Assembly (NCBI GenBank): GCA_025464095.1
Contig: JAODMF010000004.1
Span: forward strand, 1 to 64,000
Direction: 5' to 3'
Source of the DNA: Glaciihabitans sp.
GTDB taxonomy: Bacteria > Actinomycetota > Actinomycetes > Actinomycetales > Microbacteriaceae
Length of the DNA: 64,000 nt
Part shown: positions 1 through 8,427 of the stretch, piece after piece
Layout of the letters: every line of letters begins with the position of its first letter
Position numbering within the stretch: position 1 is the first letter of the stretch
Program-made: the position numbers and the translations under genes
Notes under the pieces: generated by a model
Databases searched by the model: none
The model's input: the letters and a program-made list of their open reading frames with translations, nothing else
Told to the model about the DNA's origin: nothing

Positions 1-65
1 CGCTCGCGTGCACGCCCGCGTGGCGGCCCGCGTGGCGGCCCGCGTGGCGGGAGATAAGTTGTGAT

Positions 66-87
66 GGCGGGAGCCTGGGCCCCCGCC
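66..87. repeat. Palindromic axis A1 (22 bp)
   Basis: GGCGGGAG, a 6-bp centre (CCTGGG), then CCCCCGCC. The left outer half-site starts 20 bp before it and the right outer half-site ends 20 bp after it. The flanking spacers are only weakly complementary. Confidence 0.85.
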
Positions 88-465
88 GACACGGCTCAAC
101 TCCCGCCGGGTGTGCTGCCGGTCCCGCGGGGGTGTGCCGCTGCCCGCCGGGTGTGCAATATCTCCCGCGGGGTGTGCCGCTGCTCCTGCCGGGCACAACG
201 CAACTCCCGCCGCAACCCCCGCCGGGCCTGCCGTAGCCCCCGCCGAGCCCTCCGCAACCCTCGCCGAGCCCACCGCAACCCCCGCCGGGCCCGCCCAACA
301 CCTGCCGGGTGTGCCGCACCCCTTGCCGCGAGCGCCGCAACCTGCGCCGGGAGCGCCGCAACCCCCGCCGGGCCCGCCCAACTCCCGCCGCGAGACAACT
401 TAACTCCCGCCACCAGGGCACGTCGGTGCCCTCACGGCCACCCGTGGCGGGAGATAACTTGTGTT

Positions 466-487
466 GGCGGGAGCCTGGGCCCCCGCC
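466..487. repeat. Palindromic axis A2 (22 bp)
   Basis: GGCGGGAG, centre CCTGGG, then CCCCCGCC. The arms extend outward with TTGTGTT on the left and AACACAA on the right, giving a 13-bp perfect inverted repeat. Outer half-sites lie at 446 and 507, again at 20 bp. Confidence 0.85.
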
Positions 488-757
488 AACACAACTCAAC
501 TCCCGCCGGATGTGCCGCAACCCCCGCCACCACAACGCAACTCCCGCCGCCACCGCCGCAACTCCCGCGCAACCGCGCAGCAGCTCGTCGCAACCCCCCG
601 CCGCAAACCGCGCAGCCAACCCGCACCCCGCCACAACCCCCGCCGCGCAACAACTTCTCCCGCCACCACACAACGAGGTGCGAGCAGCGGACCACGCGCA
701 TGGTAGGGATCCCACAATGTATTCGGGCGATTGCAGATCGTTGCAGACAATCGAGGT

Positions 758-2470
758 ATGGCTACCGTCGACCGCACCGTGCATCCCAGCTTCACCAAAT
801 CTCTGTTCCGGGGCAGCATCCAGAGCGAGCTCGTGATGCCATACCCGCTCATGTCGGAGTCGGAACGCGCCAAGGTCGACGCGGCTGTCGCATCCGCCCG
901 CACGTTCCTGGCCGACGAATACGACCCGTGGAAAGCGGAGCGCGAGGGCTGGGTCGGCGACGACACGATTCGCGAGTTGGGCGACCGCAAGCTGACCGGG
1001 CTGTTCGTCGACGAGCAGTATGGCGGTCTCGGCCTCAGCCAGAGCGGCTACTGCCGCGTAATGGAAGAGTTCGGCCGCGTCGACGGCACGCTCAGCGTCG
1101 TCATGGGCGTGCACCAGTCGATCGGAACCAAGCCGCTGTTCCTGTACGGAACCGATGACCAGAAGGCCCGATGGCTGCCCGACCTGGCCTCCGGTCGCAA
1201 GCTTGCCGCATTCGTGCTCACCGAGCCGAACGCCGGGTCCGACGCGTACAACCTCGAGACCTGGGCGGAGCGCCAGGGCGACGGCTCGTGGCTGCTGAAC
1301 GGCGAGAAGCGCTGGATTGGCAACGGCGACAAGGACATCCTCACCGTTTTCGCGCGCAGCGAGCTCGGGCACGTCGCGCTCATCGTCGAGAAGGGCATGG
1401 AGGGCCTGTCGACCGGCCCGCGGTTTGAGACGCTCGGCCTCAAGGCGAACCGGCTGCAGCGCGTGCACTTCAACAACGTGCGCGTGCCCGCGGAGAACCT
1501 GCTCGGCGAGCCCGGAGACGGCTTCCGCATCGCGATGAACACCCTGAACAACGGCCGGATGTCGATGGGCACGGCCATCACCGGTGGCATGAAACGCTTC
1601 CTCGAGCTTGCTCTCGAGCACACGACCAAGCGCCAGCAGTTCGGCCGCGCGCTCATCGATTTCGAGATGGTGCAGGACAAGATCGCATGGATGAACACCG
1701 CGATCTACGGGCTCGAATCATCCAGTTACCTGACGACGGGCCTCGTCGACCGCGGCGACGCCGACTTCTCGATGGAGTCTGCGATGACCAAGATCGAAGC
1801 GAGCGACACCGGCTGGTTCGCGCTCAACCGCGCGATCCAGCTGCACGGCGGCGAGGCCTACATGGCCGATCACCCGCTCGCGAAGGCGCTGCGCGACTTT
1901 CGCATCTTTCCGATCTTCGAGGGCGCAAATGACGTGATGCGAGCGTTCGTCGCGCTGAACGGGGTCAAGGCGCTCAGCGAGGATCTTCCGGATGTCGCGA
2001 ACCTGAAACTCTCTAACCCGGGCAGGGCGCTCGGCGAGCTCGGCCCTTACGTGGCTGGCCGGGTGAACCGCCGGTTCCGCCCGGAGAAGCTGGTCGGAGC
2101 ACACCCGTCGCTCGCGAAGCAGGTGGACTCGGTGGCAGAGCAGACCGTGCGCCTCCGCGGGGCGGCGGAGGCCGCGCTGCGCCGATACGGCTCGAAGGTG
2201 CAGGAGAAGCAGCTGGTGCAGAAGCGGCTCGCGGATGCGGCATCCGGCATCTACTCCCAGGTGGCCGTGATCAGCCGCGCGTCCGCGATCCTCGCTCGGG
2301 ATGGCGTCACCGAGTCGCGTGACGAGAAGATCGTCGCGATCAATTTCCTGAAACGCTCGGAGCGCGAGGTGGCGCGCCAGTTCCGCTCGCTCGAGGTGAA
2401 CGACGACAACCACACCGGCCAGATTGGCACGGCCGTGCGGAACGCGGGCGGGTACCAGTTCGGGATGTAG
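758..2470 (+). CDS. Acyl-CoA dehydrogenase, long (VLCAD-like) type
   Basis: This 570-residue flavoprotein is predicted to oxidise acyl-CoA to the 2-enoyl-CoA in fatty-acid beta-oxidation. At 570 residues it is longer than the 380-residue short/medium-chain enzymes and carries the C-terminal extension of VLCAD/ACAD9-type proteins. The N-terminal helical domain, the middle beta domain (TEPNAGSDA, then WIGNGD) and the C-terminal domain (RMSMGTAITG) are all present. IFEGANDVMR holds the Glu expected as catalytic base. The ATG at 758 was chosen: it gives a natural N-terminus (MATVDRTVHP), whereas the upstream in-frame TTG at 731 adds nine unlikely residues. The acyl chain length preferred cannot be told. 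The gene stands alone, between repeat island A and a convergent MBL gene. Confidence 0.9.
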   Translation: MATVDRTVHPSFTKSLFRGSIQSELVMPYPLMSESERAKVDAAVASARTFLADEYDPWKAEREGWVGDDTIRELGDRKLTGLFVDEQYGGLGLSQSGYCRVMEEFGRVDGTLSVVMGVHQSIGTKPLFLYGTDDQKARWLPDLASGRKLAAFVLTEPNAGSDAYNLETWAERQGDGSWLLNGEKRWIGNGDKDILTVFARSELGHVALIVEKGMEGLSTGPRFETLGLKANRLQRVHFNNVRVPAENLLGEPGDGFRIAMNTLNNGRMSMGTAITGGMKRFLELALEHTTKRQQFGRALIDFEMVQDKIAWMNTAIYGLESSSYLTTGLVDRGDADFSMESAMTKIEASDTGWFALNRAIQLHGGEAYMADHPLAKALRDFRIFPIFEGANDVMRAFVALNGVKALSEDLPDVANLKLSNPGRALGELGPYVAGRVNRRFRPEKLVGAHPSLAKQVDSVAEQTVRLRGAAEAALRRYGSKVQEKQLVQKRLADAASGIYSQVAVISRASAILARDGVTESRDEKIVAINFLKRSEREVARQFRSLEVNDDNHTGQIGTAVRNAGGYQFGM

Positions 2471-2499
2471 CGCTCCGGACAGGCACAGACGCTCACGCG

Positions 2500-3321
2500 T
2501 CAGGTCAGGTGGTCGTTCGCGCCGCTGACCCAGGCGATGTACCGATCGGCCGAACGCCGCAGGACACGCCGCGCATCCGAACGCACCGCATTGCCGAAGT
2601 TGCCGTACACGCGGTCGAACGGCCGAGTGAGCACCGAATTGGTCACGCGCTCGACGACGGCGGCAGACATGGGGAGGTAGTTCGGGTAGCTGCGCAGGAA
2701 CGACACCCATTTCTCGTCCGGCAGCGGGAACATCGTGTCGCCCGACAGCAGGACGCCGCGCCCGTCCGCACCGGCAGACCAGTAGGCAACTGCACTTCCG
2801 GGAAAGTGGCCGCCGATCCGGCTCAGGAGGATCCCCGGCAGCACCTCGAAATCGTCGGTCCAGGTGCGGACGGCCGCGTCGTCGCGCTGCACCCACGCCC
2901 GGTCGCATTCCGCTACCCAGATGGTCGCGTCGAACGCCTGCGACCAGGAGACCTGCGAGCCGTACATGTGCGGGTGGCTGGCCACGATCGCGGTGATGCC
3001 GCCCAGTTCGCGAATGCGGTCGACGCCGGCGGGGTCGATGTAGCCGGGAGGGTCCCAGAGGAGGTTTCCGGCATCCGTCTGCACCAGGTGCGCTTTCTGG
3101 TTGATGCCGATGCGAGGCGTGGGGGAGATTCCCCAGAGCCCCGGCTCGGTCTCGGTGATCTCGAGGGAGTGGCCGGATGCCGCCAGGTCTTCGAGTGTGG
3201 TCCAGGCCTGGCCGGTCGGCGGCACGTATTGGCGCTCGTCCTCGCAAATGGGGCAGGCAGCGGGCGGGGAATCGCCCTCGGGGTACTCGACGGCGCAGGT
3301 CGTGCAGATCCAGTGCGACAT
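2500..3321 (-). CDS. MBL-fold hydrolase with N-terminal cysteine knuckles
   Basis: The protein has 273 residues. The first 35 carry CTTC and CPIC pairs resembling a rubredoxin or zinc-ribbon knuckle. The rest looks like a metallo-beta-lactamase fold: NLLWDPPG, SHPHMYGS, GGHFPGSAV and LLSGDTMF match the usual order of metal-ligand loops. The second loop reads SHPHMYGS and not the canonical HxHxDH, so the metal site is altered and the activity (glyoxalase-like, lactonase or other) cannot be assigned. It converges on the acyl-CoA dehydrogenase and is divergent from recG, with only 41 bp between its start and the recG start. Confidence 0.75.
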   Translation of the reverse strand: MSHWICTTCAVEYPEGDSPPAACPICEDERQYVPPTGQAWTTLEDLAASGHSLEITETEPGLWGISPTPRIGINQKAHLVQTDAGNLLWDPPGYIDPAGVDRIRELGGITAIVASHPHMYGSQVSWSQAFDATIWVAECDRAWVQRDDAAVRTWTDDFEVLPGILLSRIGGHFPGSAVAYWSAGADGRGVLLSGDTMFPLPDEKWVSFLRSYPNYLPMSAAVVERVTNSVLTRPFDRVYGNFGNAVRSDARRVLRRSADRYIAWVSGANDHLT

Positions 3322-3362
3322 GCTTCGACCGTACTACCGCGAGGCGCGGCTACCCTCGTAAG

Positions 3363-5507
3363 GTGACTTCGCCCCTCGACGACAAACTGAGCAACGTGCT
3401 CGGCGGGCGGACCGCATCCGCGTTCTCGAAGGGGCTCGGGCTGGCGACCGTCGGCGACCTGCTGAGCCACTATCCGCGGCGGTACGCGAAGCGCGGTGAG
3501 CTGACCGCGCTCAGCGAACTCGAGATCGACACCAATGTGACCATCGTCGCCGAGGTGTTGCAGGTCACCGAGCGCACGATGAAAGCCCGACACGGGTCGA
3601 TCTTCGAGGCGCGGATCACCGACGGCAATGGCATCCTCACGCTGACATTCTTCAACCAGGCCTGGCGCAAGAACGACCTGAGGCCGGGCGTGCGCGGCAT
3701 CTTTGCCGGCAAGGTGGGGGACTACCGCGGCACGCGCCAGCTCGCGCACCCCGACTACCAGCTGTTCGAGGATGCTGCCGCGGGCCCCGATACGATCGCC
3801 AACCGGTGGGTGACGGCGCCGATCCCGATCTACCCGGCGACATCGACGGTGGCGAGTTGGCAGATCGCGAAGGCGATCGAGGTGGTGCTGGACACCCTTC
3901 CACCGCTGCCCGATCCAGTTCCGCCGCCCGTGCGGGCCGAGCGGGGACTGCTCAGCTACGCGCGCGCCGTCGAGCTCATCCACCGTCCAGAAAAGGATGC
4001 CGACTGGGGCGCCGCGCGCAAGGCGCTGCGGTTCCAGGAGGCCTTCGTGTTGCAGGCGGCGCTGCTGCAGCAGCGCGCGGTGCTGCGTGCCACCGCCGCG
4101 ACCCCACGGGTTGCCGGACCGATGGCCTCCGCGTTCGATGCCGCCATGCCGTTCACCCTCACGGGAGACCAGGTGCTCGTCGGCGAGGAGATCACGCGCG
4201 ACCTGGCTTCTACCTCGCCGATGAACCGGCTGGTTCAGGGCGAGGTCGGGTCCGGCAAGACCCTCGTGGCGCTTCGGGCGATGCTCGCCGTCGCCGACTC
4301 GGGCGGGCAGTCCGCGCTTCTCGCGCCGACCGAGGTGCTCGCCGCCCAGCACCTGCGGTCGATCGTGGCGACGCTCGGGCCGGATGTCTCGGCCCGGCTG
4401 CGGCCGACGCTCATCACCGGGCAACTGCCGCTCGCCGAGCGGCGGAAGGCGCTGCTCGCGACCGTCTCCGGCAGCGCACAGATCGTCGTCGGAACCCACG
4501 CCCTGCTGGGGGATGCCGTCGGCTTTTTCGACCTGGGCCTCGTCGTCGTCGACGAACAGCACCGATTCGGGGTCGACCAGCGCGAGGCGCTGCGATTGAA
4601 AGGCGCCACCCCGCCGCACGTGCTGGTGCTCACGGCAACGCCGATCCCGCGCACGGTCGCGATGACCGTGTTCGGCGACCTCGACATCTCGACGATCGCC
4701 GAGCTGCCAGCCGGCCGCGTGCCGATCGAGAGCTTTGTCGTGCCGCTGGCCCAGCATCCGCAGTGGGTCGGCCGCGTCTGGGAGCGTGTTTCCGAGGAGC
4801 TCGCCCAGGGACGGCAGGTATTCGTCGTCTGCCCCGCCATCGAGGCGTCGCAATCGGAAGAACCGGTGATCGAGCCGATCGACCAGCGCGTTGCGGCGGC
4901 CAACGTCACCGACGTCACTGCAGCCCTCCTCGCCAACCCGCAACTCGCGGGAGCGCGCATCGCCTCCCTGCACGGCCGCATGCCCGGCGAGCAGAAGGAT
5001 GCCGTGATGCGCGCCTTCGCGGCTGGGGAGATCGACGTCCTGGTCGCCACGACCGTCATCGAGGTCGGCGTCGACGTTCCGAACGCATCCATGATGGTCG
5101 TGCTGGATGCCGACCGCTTCGGGGTCTCCCAGCTGCACCAGCTGCGTGGCCGGGTCGGTCGCGGCGGAATCCCCGGCCTGTGCCTGTTCGTGACGAGCGC
5201 GGAACTCGACAGCCTGGGCCGCGAGCGGGTCGAGGCCGTCGCATCCACTCTCGATGGTTTCGAACTCGCGCAGAAAGACCTTGAGCTGCGGCAGGAGGGG
5301 GACGTGCTCGGCAGCATCCAGTCCGGGGGCCGGTCCAGCCTGCGGTTGCTGCGGGTCGCAAAGGACGGCGACCTCATCGGGGACGCCCGACAGGTCGCCG
5401 CAGGCATACTCGAGGCGGACCCACAGCTTGCGGATCACGAGCCGCTGCGCGAGGCGCTGGCTCGGCGACTGGACGAGGAGGAGGCCGCGTTCCTCGCGAA
5501 GAACTAG
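3363..5507 (+). CDS. recG: ATP-dependent DNA helicase RecG
   Basis: RecG remodels stalled replication forks and branch-migrates Holliday junctions. The 714 residues match the usual bacterial length. There is an N-terminal wedge/OB domain (roughly residues 1-180), then a superfamily 2 helicase core with Walker A GEVGSGKT, the DEQH box (VVVDEQHRFG), TATPIPRT, and the RecG C-terminal motifs including QLHQLRGRVGRG. The GTG at 3363 was chosen because it directly precedes the first recognisable RecG residues; longer readings overlap the divergent MBL gene. recG followed by coaD is standard actinobacterial order, but the rsmD-type methyltransferase often found between them is missing here. Confidence 0.96.
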   Translation: MTSPLDDKLSNVLGGRTASAFSKGLGLATVGDLLSHYPRRYAKRGELTALSELEIDTNVTIVAEVLQVTERTMKARHGSIFEARITDGNGILTLTFFNQAWRKNDLRPGVRGIFAGKVGDYRGTRQLAHPDYQLFEDAAAGPDTIANRWVTAPIPIYPATSTVASWQIAKAIEVVLDTLPPLPDPVPPPVRAERGLLSYARAVELIHRPEKDADWGAARKALRFQEAFVLQAALLQQRAVLRATAATPRVAGPMASAFDAAMPFTLTGDQVLVGEEITRDLASTSPMNRLVQGEVGSGKTLVALRAMLAVADSGGQSALLAPTEVLAAQHLRSIVATLGPDVSARLRPTLITGQLPLAERRKALLATVSGSAQIVVGTHALLGDAVGFFDLGLVVVDEQHRFGVDQREALRLKGATPPHVLVLTATPIPRTVAMTVFGDLDISTIAELPAGRVPIESFVVPLAQHPQWVGRVWERVSEELAQGRQVFVVCPAIEASQSEEPVIEPIDQRVAAANVTDVTAALLANPQLAGARIASLHGRMPGEQKDAVMRAFAAGEIDVLVATTVIEVGVDVPNASMMVVLDADRFGVSQLHQLRGRVGRGGIPGLCLFVTSAELDSLGRERVEAVASTLDGFELAQKDLELRQEGDVLGSIQSGGRSSLRLLRVAKDGDLIGDARQVAAGILEADPQLADHEPLREALARRLDEEEAAFLAKN

Positions 5508-5545
5508 TCGGGCCGCGTGGAGGTTACAAACCGGTAACAAGCACC

Positions 5546-5553
5546 TATAGGGT
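5546..5553 (+). promoter_or_regulatory. Possible -10 of coaD (near-leaderless)
   Basis: TATAGGGT ends six bases before the coaD ATG, with GTTACA about 19 bp upstream as a weak -35. No purine-rich ribosome binding site fits between them, so a leaderless transcript is plausible. The GTTAC/GTAAC inverted repeat just upstream could be an operator. Confidence 0.4.
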
Positions 5554-5559
5554 GAATCC

Positions 5560-6042
5560 ATGAGCAGGATCGCCGTCGTTCCTGGGTCGTTCGACCCGGT
5601 CACTCTTGGCCACATCGACGTGATCGGCCGGGCCGCGGGGATATTCGACGAGCTGCACGTCCTGGTTGTGCACAATCCCGCGAAGGCCGCCCTGCTGCCG
5701 ATTGCGCAGCGCGTCTCGCTCATCGAACAGTCGGTGAAGGATGCCGGCCTGCCGGCCAACATCCTCGTGACCAGCTGGAGCGTTGGGCTTCTTGTCGACT
5801 ACTGCACGGATGTCGGCGCGAGCGTTCTTGTGAAGGGCATCCGCTCCCAGGTGGATGTTGCGTACGAGACCCCGATGGCGATCGTCAATCGTGACCTTGC
5901 CGGAGTCGAGACGGTGTTCCTCCTGCCGGACCCGGCCAACGCTTACGTGTCGAGTTCGCTGGTGCGGCAGGTTGCATCTCTCGGCGGGGACGTCTCGCCG
6001 TATGTCCCCGCGGCCGTTGCGCGGTTCCTGCAAAACGACTGA
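5560..6042 (+). CDS. coaD: Phosphopantetheine adenylyltransferase
   Basis: CoaD transfers AMP from ATP to 4'-phosphopantetheine, the penultimate step of coenzyme A synthesis. It has 160 residues, the family's normal size. The nucleotidyltransferase signature [15 protein letters not shown] (with the TxGH motif) is at residues 8-22, and the C-terminal ISSS-like triphosphate loop reads [10 protein letters not shown]. In related genomes DUF177 and rpmF follow coaD directly. Here the next core gene is almost 25 kb away, so this is the left edge of an accessory insertion. Confidence 0.96.
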   Translation: MSRIAVVPGSFDPVTLGHIDVIGRAAGIFDELHVLVVHNPAKAALLPIAQRVSLIEQSVKDAGLPANILVTSWSVGLLVDYCTDVGASVLVKGIRSQVDVAYETPMAIVNRDLAGVETVFLLPDPANAYVSSSLVRQVASLGGDVSPYVPAAVARFLQND

Positions 6043-6108
6043 CACTGCCGCGATTGGGACGCGCACGCCCATCCCTGTCGCGAATTGGCCTCGGGAGAGG
6101 ACAATGGC

Positions 6109-6588
6109 GTGAACGACGCCGCGGATGTGCCGCGTTCGACCGAGGAGATCACCGTGGCCAAGAAGTCCGGCAAGAAGTCCAGCAAGAAGTCCAGCGGTAA
6201 GAAAGCGAAACCGTCCAAAAAGGACCTTCGCAAAGCCGCGAAGGCGGAAGTGAAAAAGCAGCAGAAGCTGGCCAAGGCCGCGCTGCAGAAGAAGGCGGAC
6301 CAGGCAAAGAAGGCAGCGAAGAAGGCGAAGCAGGCGGCAAAGCAGGCAAAGAAAGACGCTGCCAGGGCGATTCACGTGGTGAAGGACGCGCTGATCGTTC
6401 CCGCTGATGAAGTGCCCGCGACGAAGCCAGCCCCGGCTGCCCCGCGGCCGGCGCGAACCCCAGCCACTACCCCGAAACTCGCCGGGCTCACTGTCACGCA
6501 GCTGCGCGCCAGGGCTCGCACCGCCGGCCTCGTCGGGTACTCACGCATGACGAAGGCCGACCTGTTGGAGCGCCTCGATACCAAGTAG
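6109..6588 (+). CDS. Lysine/alanine-rich protein with C-terminal Rho_N/SAP-like domain
   Basis: The protein has 159 residues. Roughly residues 16-105 are a histone-H1-like basic tract of Lys, Ala and Ser (KKSGKKSS repeats, then [11 protein letters not shown]). A Pro/Ala linker follows, and the last 36 residues ([20 protein letters not shown], then KADLLERL) match the Rho-N/SAP fold that binds nucleic acid. A nucleoid-associated or RNA-binding role is inferred. Two starts are credible: GTG 6109 (GGAGAGG 8-9 bp upstream), used here, and GTG 6154 (GAGGAG 6 bp upstream), giving a 144-residue protein beginning MAKKSGKK. It lies downstream of coaD and 28 bp before fgd. Confidence 0.75.
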   Translation: MNDAADVPRSTEEITVAKKSGKKSSKKSSGKKAKPSKKDLRKAAKAEVKKQQKLAKAALQKKADQAKKAAKKAKQAAKQAKKDAARAIHVVKDALIVPADEVPATKPAPAAPRPARTPATTPKLAGLTVTQLRARARTAGLVGYSRMTKADLLERLDTK

Positions 6589-6616
6589 CCGCCGCCTCCG
6601 GTGGGAGGATGGAACC

Positions 6617-7636
6617 ATGGCAGACCTCAAACTCGGTTACAAGGCATCCGCTGAGCAATTCGACCCGCGTGAACTCGTGGAGATTGCGGTTGCGGCCGAG
6701 GCGCACGGCATGGAAAGCGTCGCGGTCAGCGACCATTTCCAGCCGTGGCGGCACAGGGGAGGGCACGCACCGTTCTCGCTCGCCTGGATGGCGGCGGTGG
6801 GCGAGCGCACCTCGACCGTCCAGATCGGCACGTCGGTCATGACACCGACCTTTCGCTACAACCCCGCCGTGATCGCGCAGGCGTTTGCGACGATGGGATG
6901 CCTGTACCCCGGCCGGATCATGCTCGGCGTGGGCACCGGTGAGGCGCTCAACGAGATCGCCACCGGCTTTCGCGGGCCCGGGGAACAGGACTGGCCGGAG
7001 TTCAAAGAGCGGTTCGCTCGGCTGCGCGAGTCCATCCAGCTCATGCGCGAGCTCTGGACGGGCGAGCGAGTGGACTTCCAGGGCGAGTACTACTCGACCC
7101 ACGGAGCATCCGTCTATGACCGCCCCGAGACGCCGATCCCGGTCTATATCGCGGCGGGCGGCCCGGTGGTCGCCCGGTACGCCGGACGTGCTGGAGACGG
7201 GTTCATTTGCACCTCTGGCAAGGGCATGGAGCTCTACACCGAGCAGCTCATCCCCGCCGTGCTCGAAGGAGCCGAGAAGGTCGGGCGTGACCCAGCGGGC
7301 ATCGACCGGATGATCGAGATCAAGCTCTCCTACGACACGTCGTACGAGGCCGCCCTCGAGAACACGCGGTTCTGGTCACCGCTGTCGCTGAGCAAGGAAG
7401 AGAAGCACGACATCACCGACCCGCTCGAGATGGAGAAGGCGGCTGACGCGCTTCCCATTGAGAAGATCGCGTCACGCTGGATCGTCGGTGCCGACCCCGA
7501 CGAGGTCGTGGCATCCATCAAGCGGTACGTGGATGCCGGACTCAACCACCTCGTGTTCCACGGACCCGGCCAGGACCAGCGCCGCTTCCTCGAACTGTTC
7601 GAGCGGGACCTCGCTCCGCGCCTGCGGGCACTCTGA
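6617..7636 (+). CDS. fgd: F420-dependent glucose-6-phosphate dehydrogenase
   Basis: Fgd oxidises glucose-6-phosphate to 6-phosphogluconolactone while reducing F420 to F420H2, and supplies reduced cofactor to other F420 enzymes. The 339 residues align closely with mycobacterial Fgd1 as I remember it, including [63 protein letters not shown] and [15 protein letters not shown]. The conserved His-Trp of the active site (DHFQPW) is present. GGAGG sits 7-8 bp before the ATG. It is the first gene of the F420 block; F420 side-chain synthesis genes follow within 3 kb, and a strong hairpin lies 26 bp after its stop. Confidence 0.95.
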   Translation: MADLKLGYKASAEQFDPRELVEIAVAAEAHGMESVAVSDHFQPWRHRGGHAPFSLAWMAAVGERTSTVQIGTSVMTPTFRYNPAVIAQAFATMGCLYPGRIMLGVGTGEALNEIATGFRGPGEQDWPEFKERFARLRESIQLMRELWTGERVDFQGEYYSTHGASVYDRPETPIPVYIAAGGPVVARYAGRAGDGFICTSGKGMELYTEQLIPAVLEGAEKVGRDPAGIDRMIEIKLSYDTSYEAALENTRFWSPLSLSKEEKHDITDPLEMEKAADALPIEKIASRWIVGADPDEVVASIKRYVDAGLNHLVFHGPGQDQRRFLELFERDLAPRLRAL

Positions 7637-7661
7637 CGCTTCCGCCGCCGTCCGGCGACGA

Positions 7662-7687
7662 CCGTCGCCGGGCGAACCCGGCGACGG
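7662..7687. terminator. Bidirectional hairpin between convergent genes
   Basis: An 11-bp perfect stem (CCGTCGCCGGG / CCCGGCGACGG) closes a CGAA tetraloop between the end of fgd and the end of the minus-strand gene at 7717. No T-tract follows, which is common in high-GC actinobacteria. The position between two converging stops supports termination in both directions. Confidence 0.6.
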
Positions 7688-7716
7688 CCGTGCGTGCAGT
7701 TCCTCGTCAGCAAGCG

Positions 7717-7977
7717 TCAACGCAGCGGCGCCGTGAGTATCCAGCGGCGTTCGGTCTCGGACTCGCGGGCCGCGCGTGCGAGCGATTGCTCGATGCGGCT
7801 GGCCCGGCGCTCGCGTGACTCCATGCTGAGCGGGCGACGGCCCCACTTGATGAGTGCGACGCCCAGGTGCAGGGCGAGACGATCAACAGCGCCGACCCGG
7901 CGGGCAGCGAGCAGTGGTGGATTCGGTTGGGGAGGGTGGTCCTGGCGACCGGGAGCGGTCGACACTAGGGATTTCAT
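7717..7977 (-). CDS. Small basic protein of unknown function
   Basis: The protein has 86 residues, starting at ATG 7977 with GAAGGA 7-8 bp upstream. It reads MKSLVSTAPG, a Pro-rich stretch, then VDRLALHLGVALIKWGRRP, followed by a strongly Arg/Glu-rich helix. The amphipathic LALHLGVALIKWG segment suggests membrane or lipid association. Short proteins of this style are common near regulators in Microbacteriaceae, but I cannot name a family. Longer upstream readings of the frame lack a ribosome binding site. Confidence 0.6.
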   Translation of the reverse strand: MKSLVSTAPGRQDHPPQPNPPLLAARRVGAVDRLALHLGVALIKWGRRPLSMESRERRASRIEQSLARAARESETERRWILTAPLR

Positions 7978-8207
7978 GCGGGTATTCCTTCGAACGTGGA
8001 TGAAAGCGGCAGCGCGAATGACCGCGAATTGCGAGCGGCGATGCCGATGGGCGCCGTGGCGAGAATCGCGGGCGGCGAGGAGGCGGCGTCGGCAGGGTGC
8101 CGGGCCGTGGCAGGGGCGGTTGACCCGAGGATGCACGAAACTGTCGTGCGGGTCTGGCTTCGAGAGCGTCACCACCGTCTGGACGGGTGGCGAACTGCGC
8201 TACCCGG

Positions 8208-8297
8208 TCAGTCGGTGACGATGCGCCCGAAGCCGGCGGTTCGACGGAATTTTTCCGTCCGTACTGCAATTGCTGCAGTCGTTGCTGGTGTGTTCAC
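8208..8297 (-). CDS. Possible 29-residue peptide
   Basis: A GTG at 8297 follows AAAGGAGC with good spacing and opens a 29-codon frame (MNTPATTAAIAVRTEKFRRT, then AGFGRIVTD). The ribosome binding site is stronger than that of most genes here, which is the only reason for listing it. It could be a leader peptide for the downstream minus-strand gene at 7977. No family is recognised. Confidence 0.3.
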   Translation of the reverse strand: MNTPATTAAIAVRTEKFRRTAGFGRIVTD

Positions 8298-8325
8298 GCT
8301 CGGCTCCTTTCGTCTGATTGGCGTT

Positions 8326-8343
8326 CCACCACGGTAGTGGTGG
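8326..8343. promoter_or_regulatory. CCACCAC/GTGGTGG hairpin upstream of LLM gene
   Basis: Seven-bp perfect arms surround a GGTA loop about 85 bp upstream of the LLM oxidoreductase start. A further CCACCACCG lies about 50 bp downstream. It could be an operator or an attenuator; the sequence cannot decide. Confidence 0.35.
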
Positions 8344-8427
8344 CACGGCGACCCGTGCAACCATTGCCGGGCATCCTGCCACCACCGTTGGCGAACCGTT
8401 ACTTTCGCAGAGCGAGAGAATGGACAC

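Larger units (their letters stand above)
1..675. repeat. Repeat island A: converging GGCGGGAG half-sites with two palindromic axes
   Basis: This non-coding island has no convincing gene. GGCGGGAG words lie left of two palindromes (66-87 and 466-487) and CTCCCGCC words lie right of them. The nearest left half-sites start at 46 and 446, exactly 20 bp before the axis half-sites. Right half-sites end at 107, 148, 169, 190 and 211 for axis 1, and at 507, 528, 548 and 569 for axis 2, so steps are 20-21 bp or twice that. From about 220 to 400 the right arm becomes a degenerate 21-bp tandem array of CCGCAAC/CCCGCC words. A 365-codon open frame runs through it only because the unit is a multiple of three and GC-rich. 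Confidence 0.85.
7978..8427. other. 450-bp gap between divergent genes
   Basis: No gene of normal size is supported here. The region holds a possible 29-codon minus-strand ORF (8208-8297) and a hairpin (8326-8343). Several longer open frames overlap on both strands, but none has a ribosome binding site and credible protein composition together. Confidence 0.5.

Noticed and set aside
61-1158. A 365-codon Arg/Pro-rich open frame through island A into the acyl-CoA dehydrogenase
   Set aside because: The frame stays open because of the 21-bp GC-rich repeat. The protein is low-complexity, and its end is out of frame within a clear acyl-CoA dehydrogenase gene.
1718-3247. A 509-codon minus-strand frame across the acyl-CoA dehydrogenase and MBL genes
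   Set aside because: It spans two convincing genes in wrong frames, and its composition is Arg/Pro/Ala noise.
2913-5762. A 949-codon open frame antisense to recG
   Set aside because: It is the mirror of recG codons in GC-rich DNA, with no ribosome binding site and no family-like sequence apart from out-of-frame pieces.
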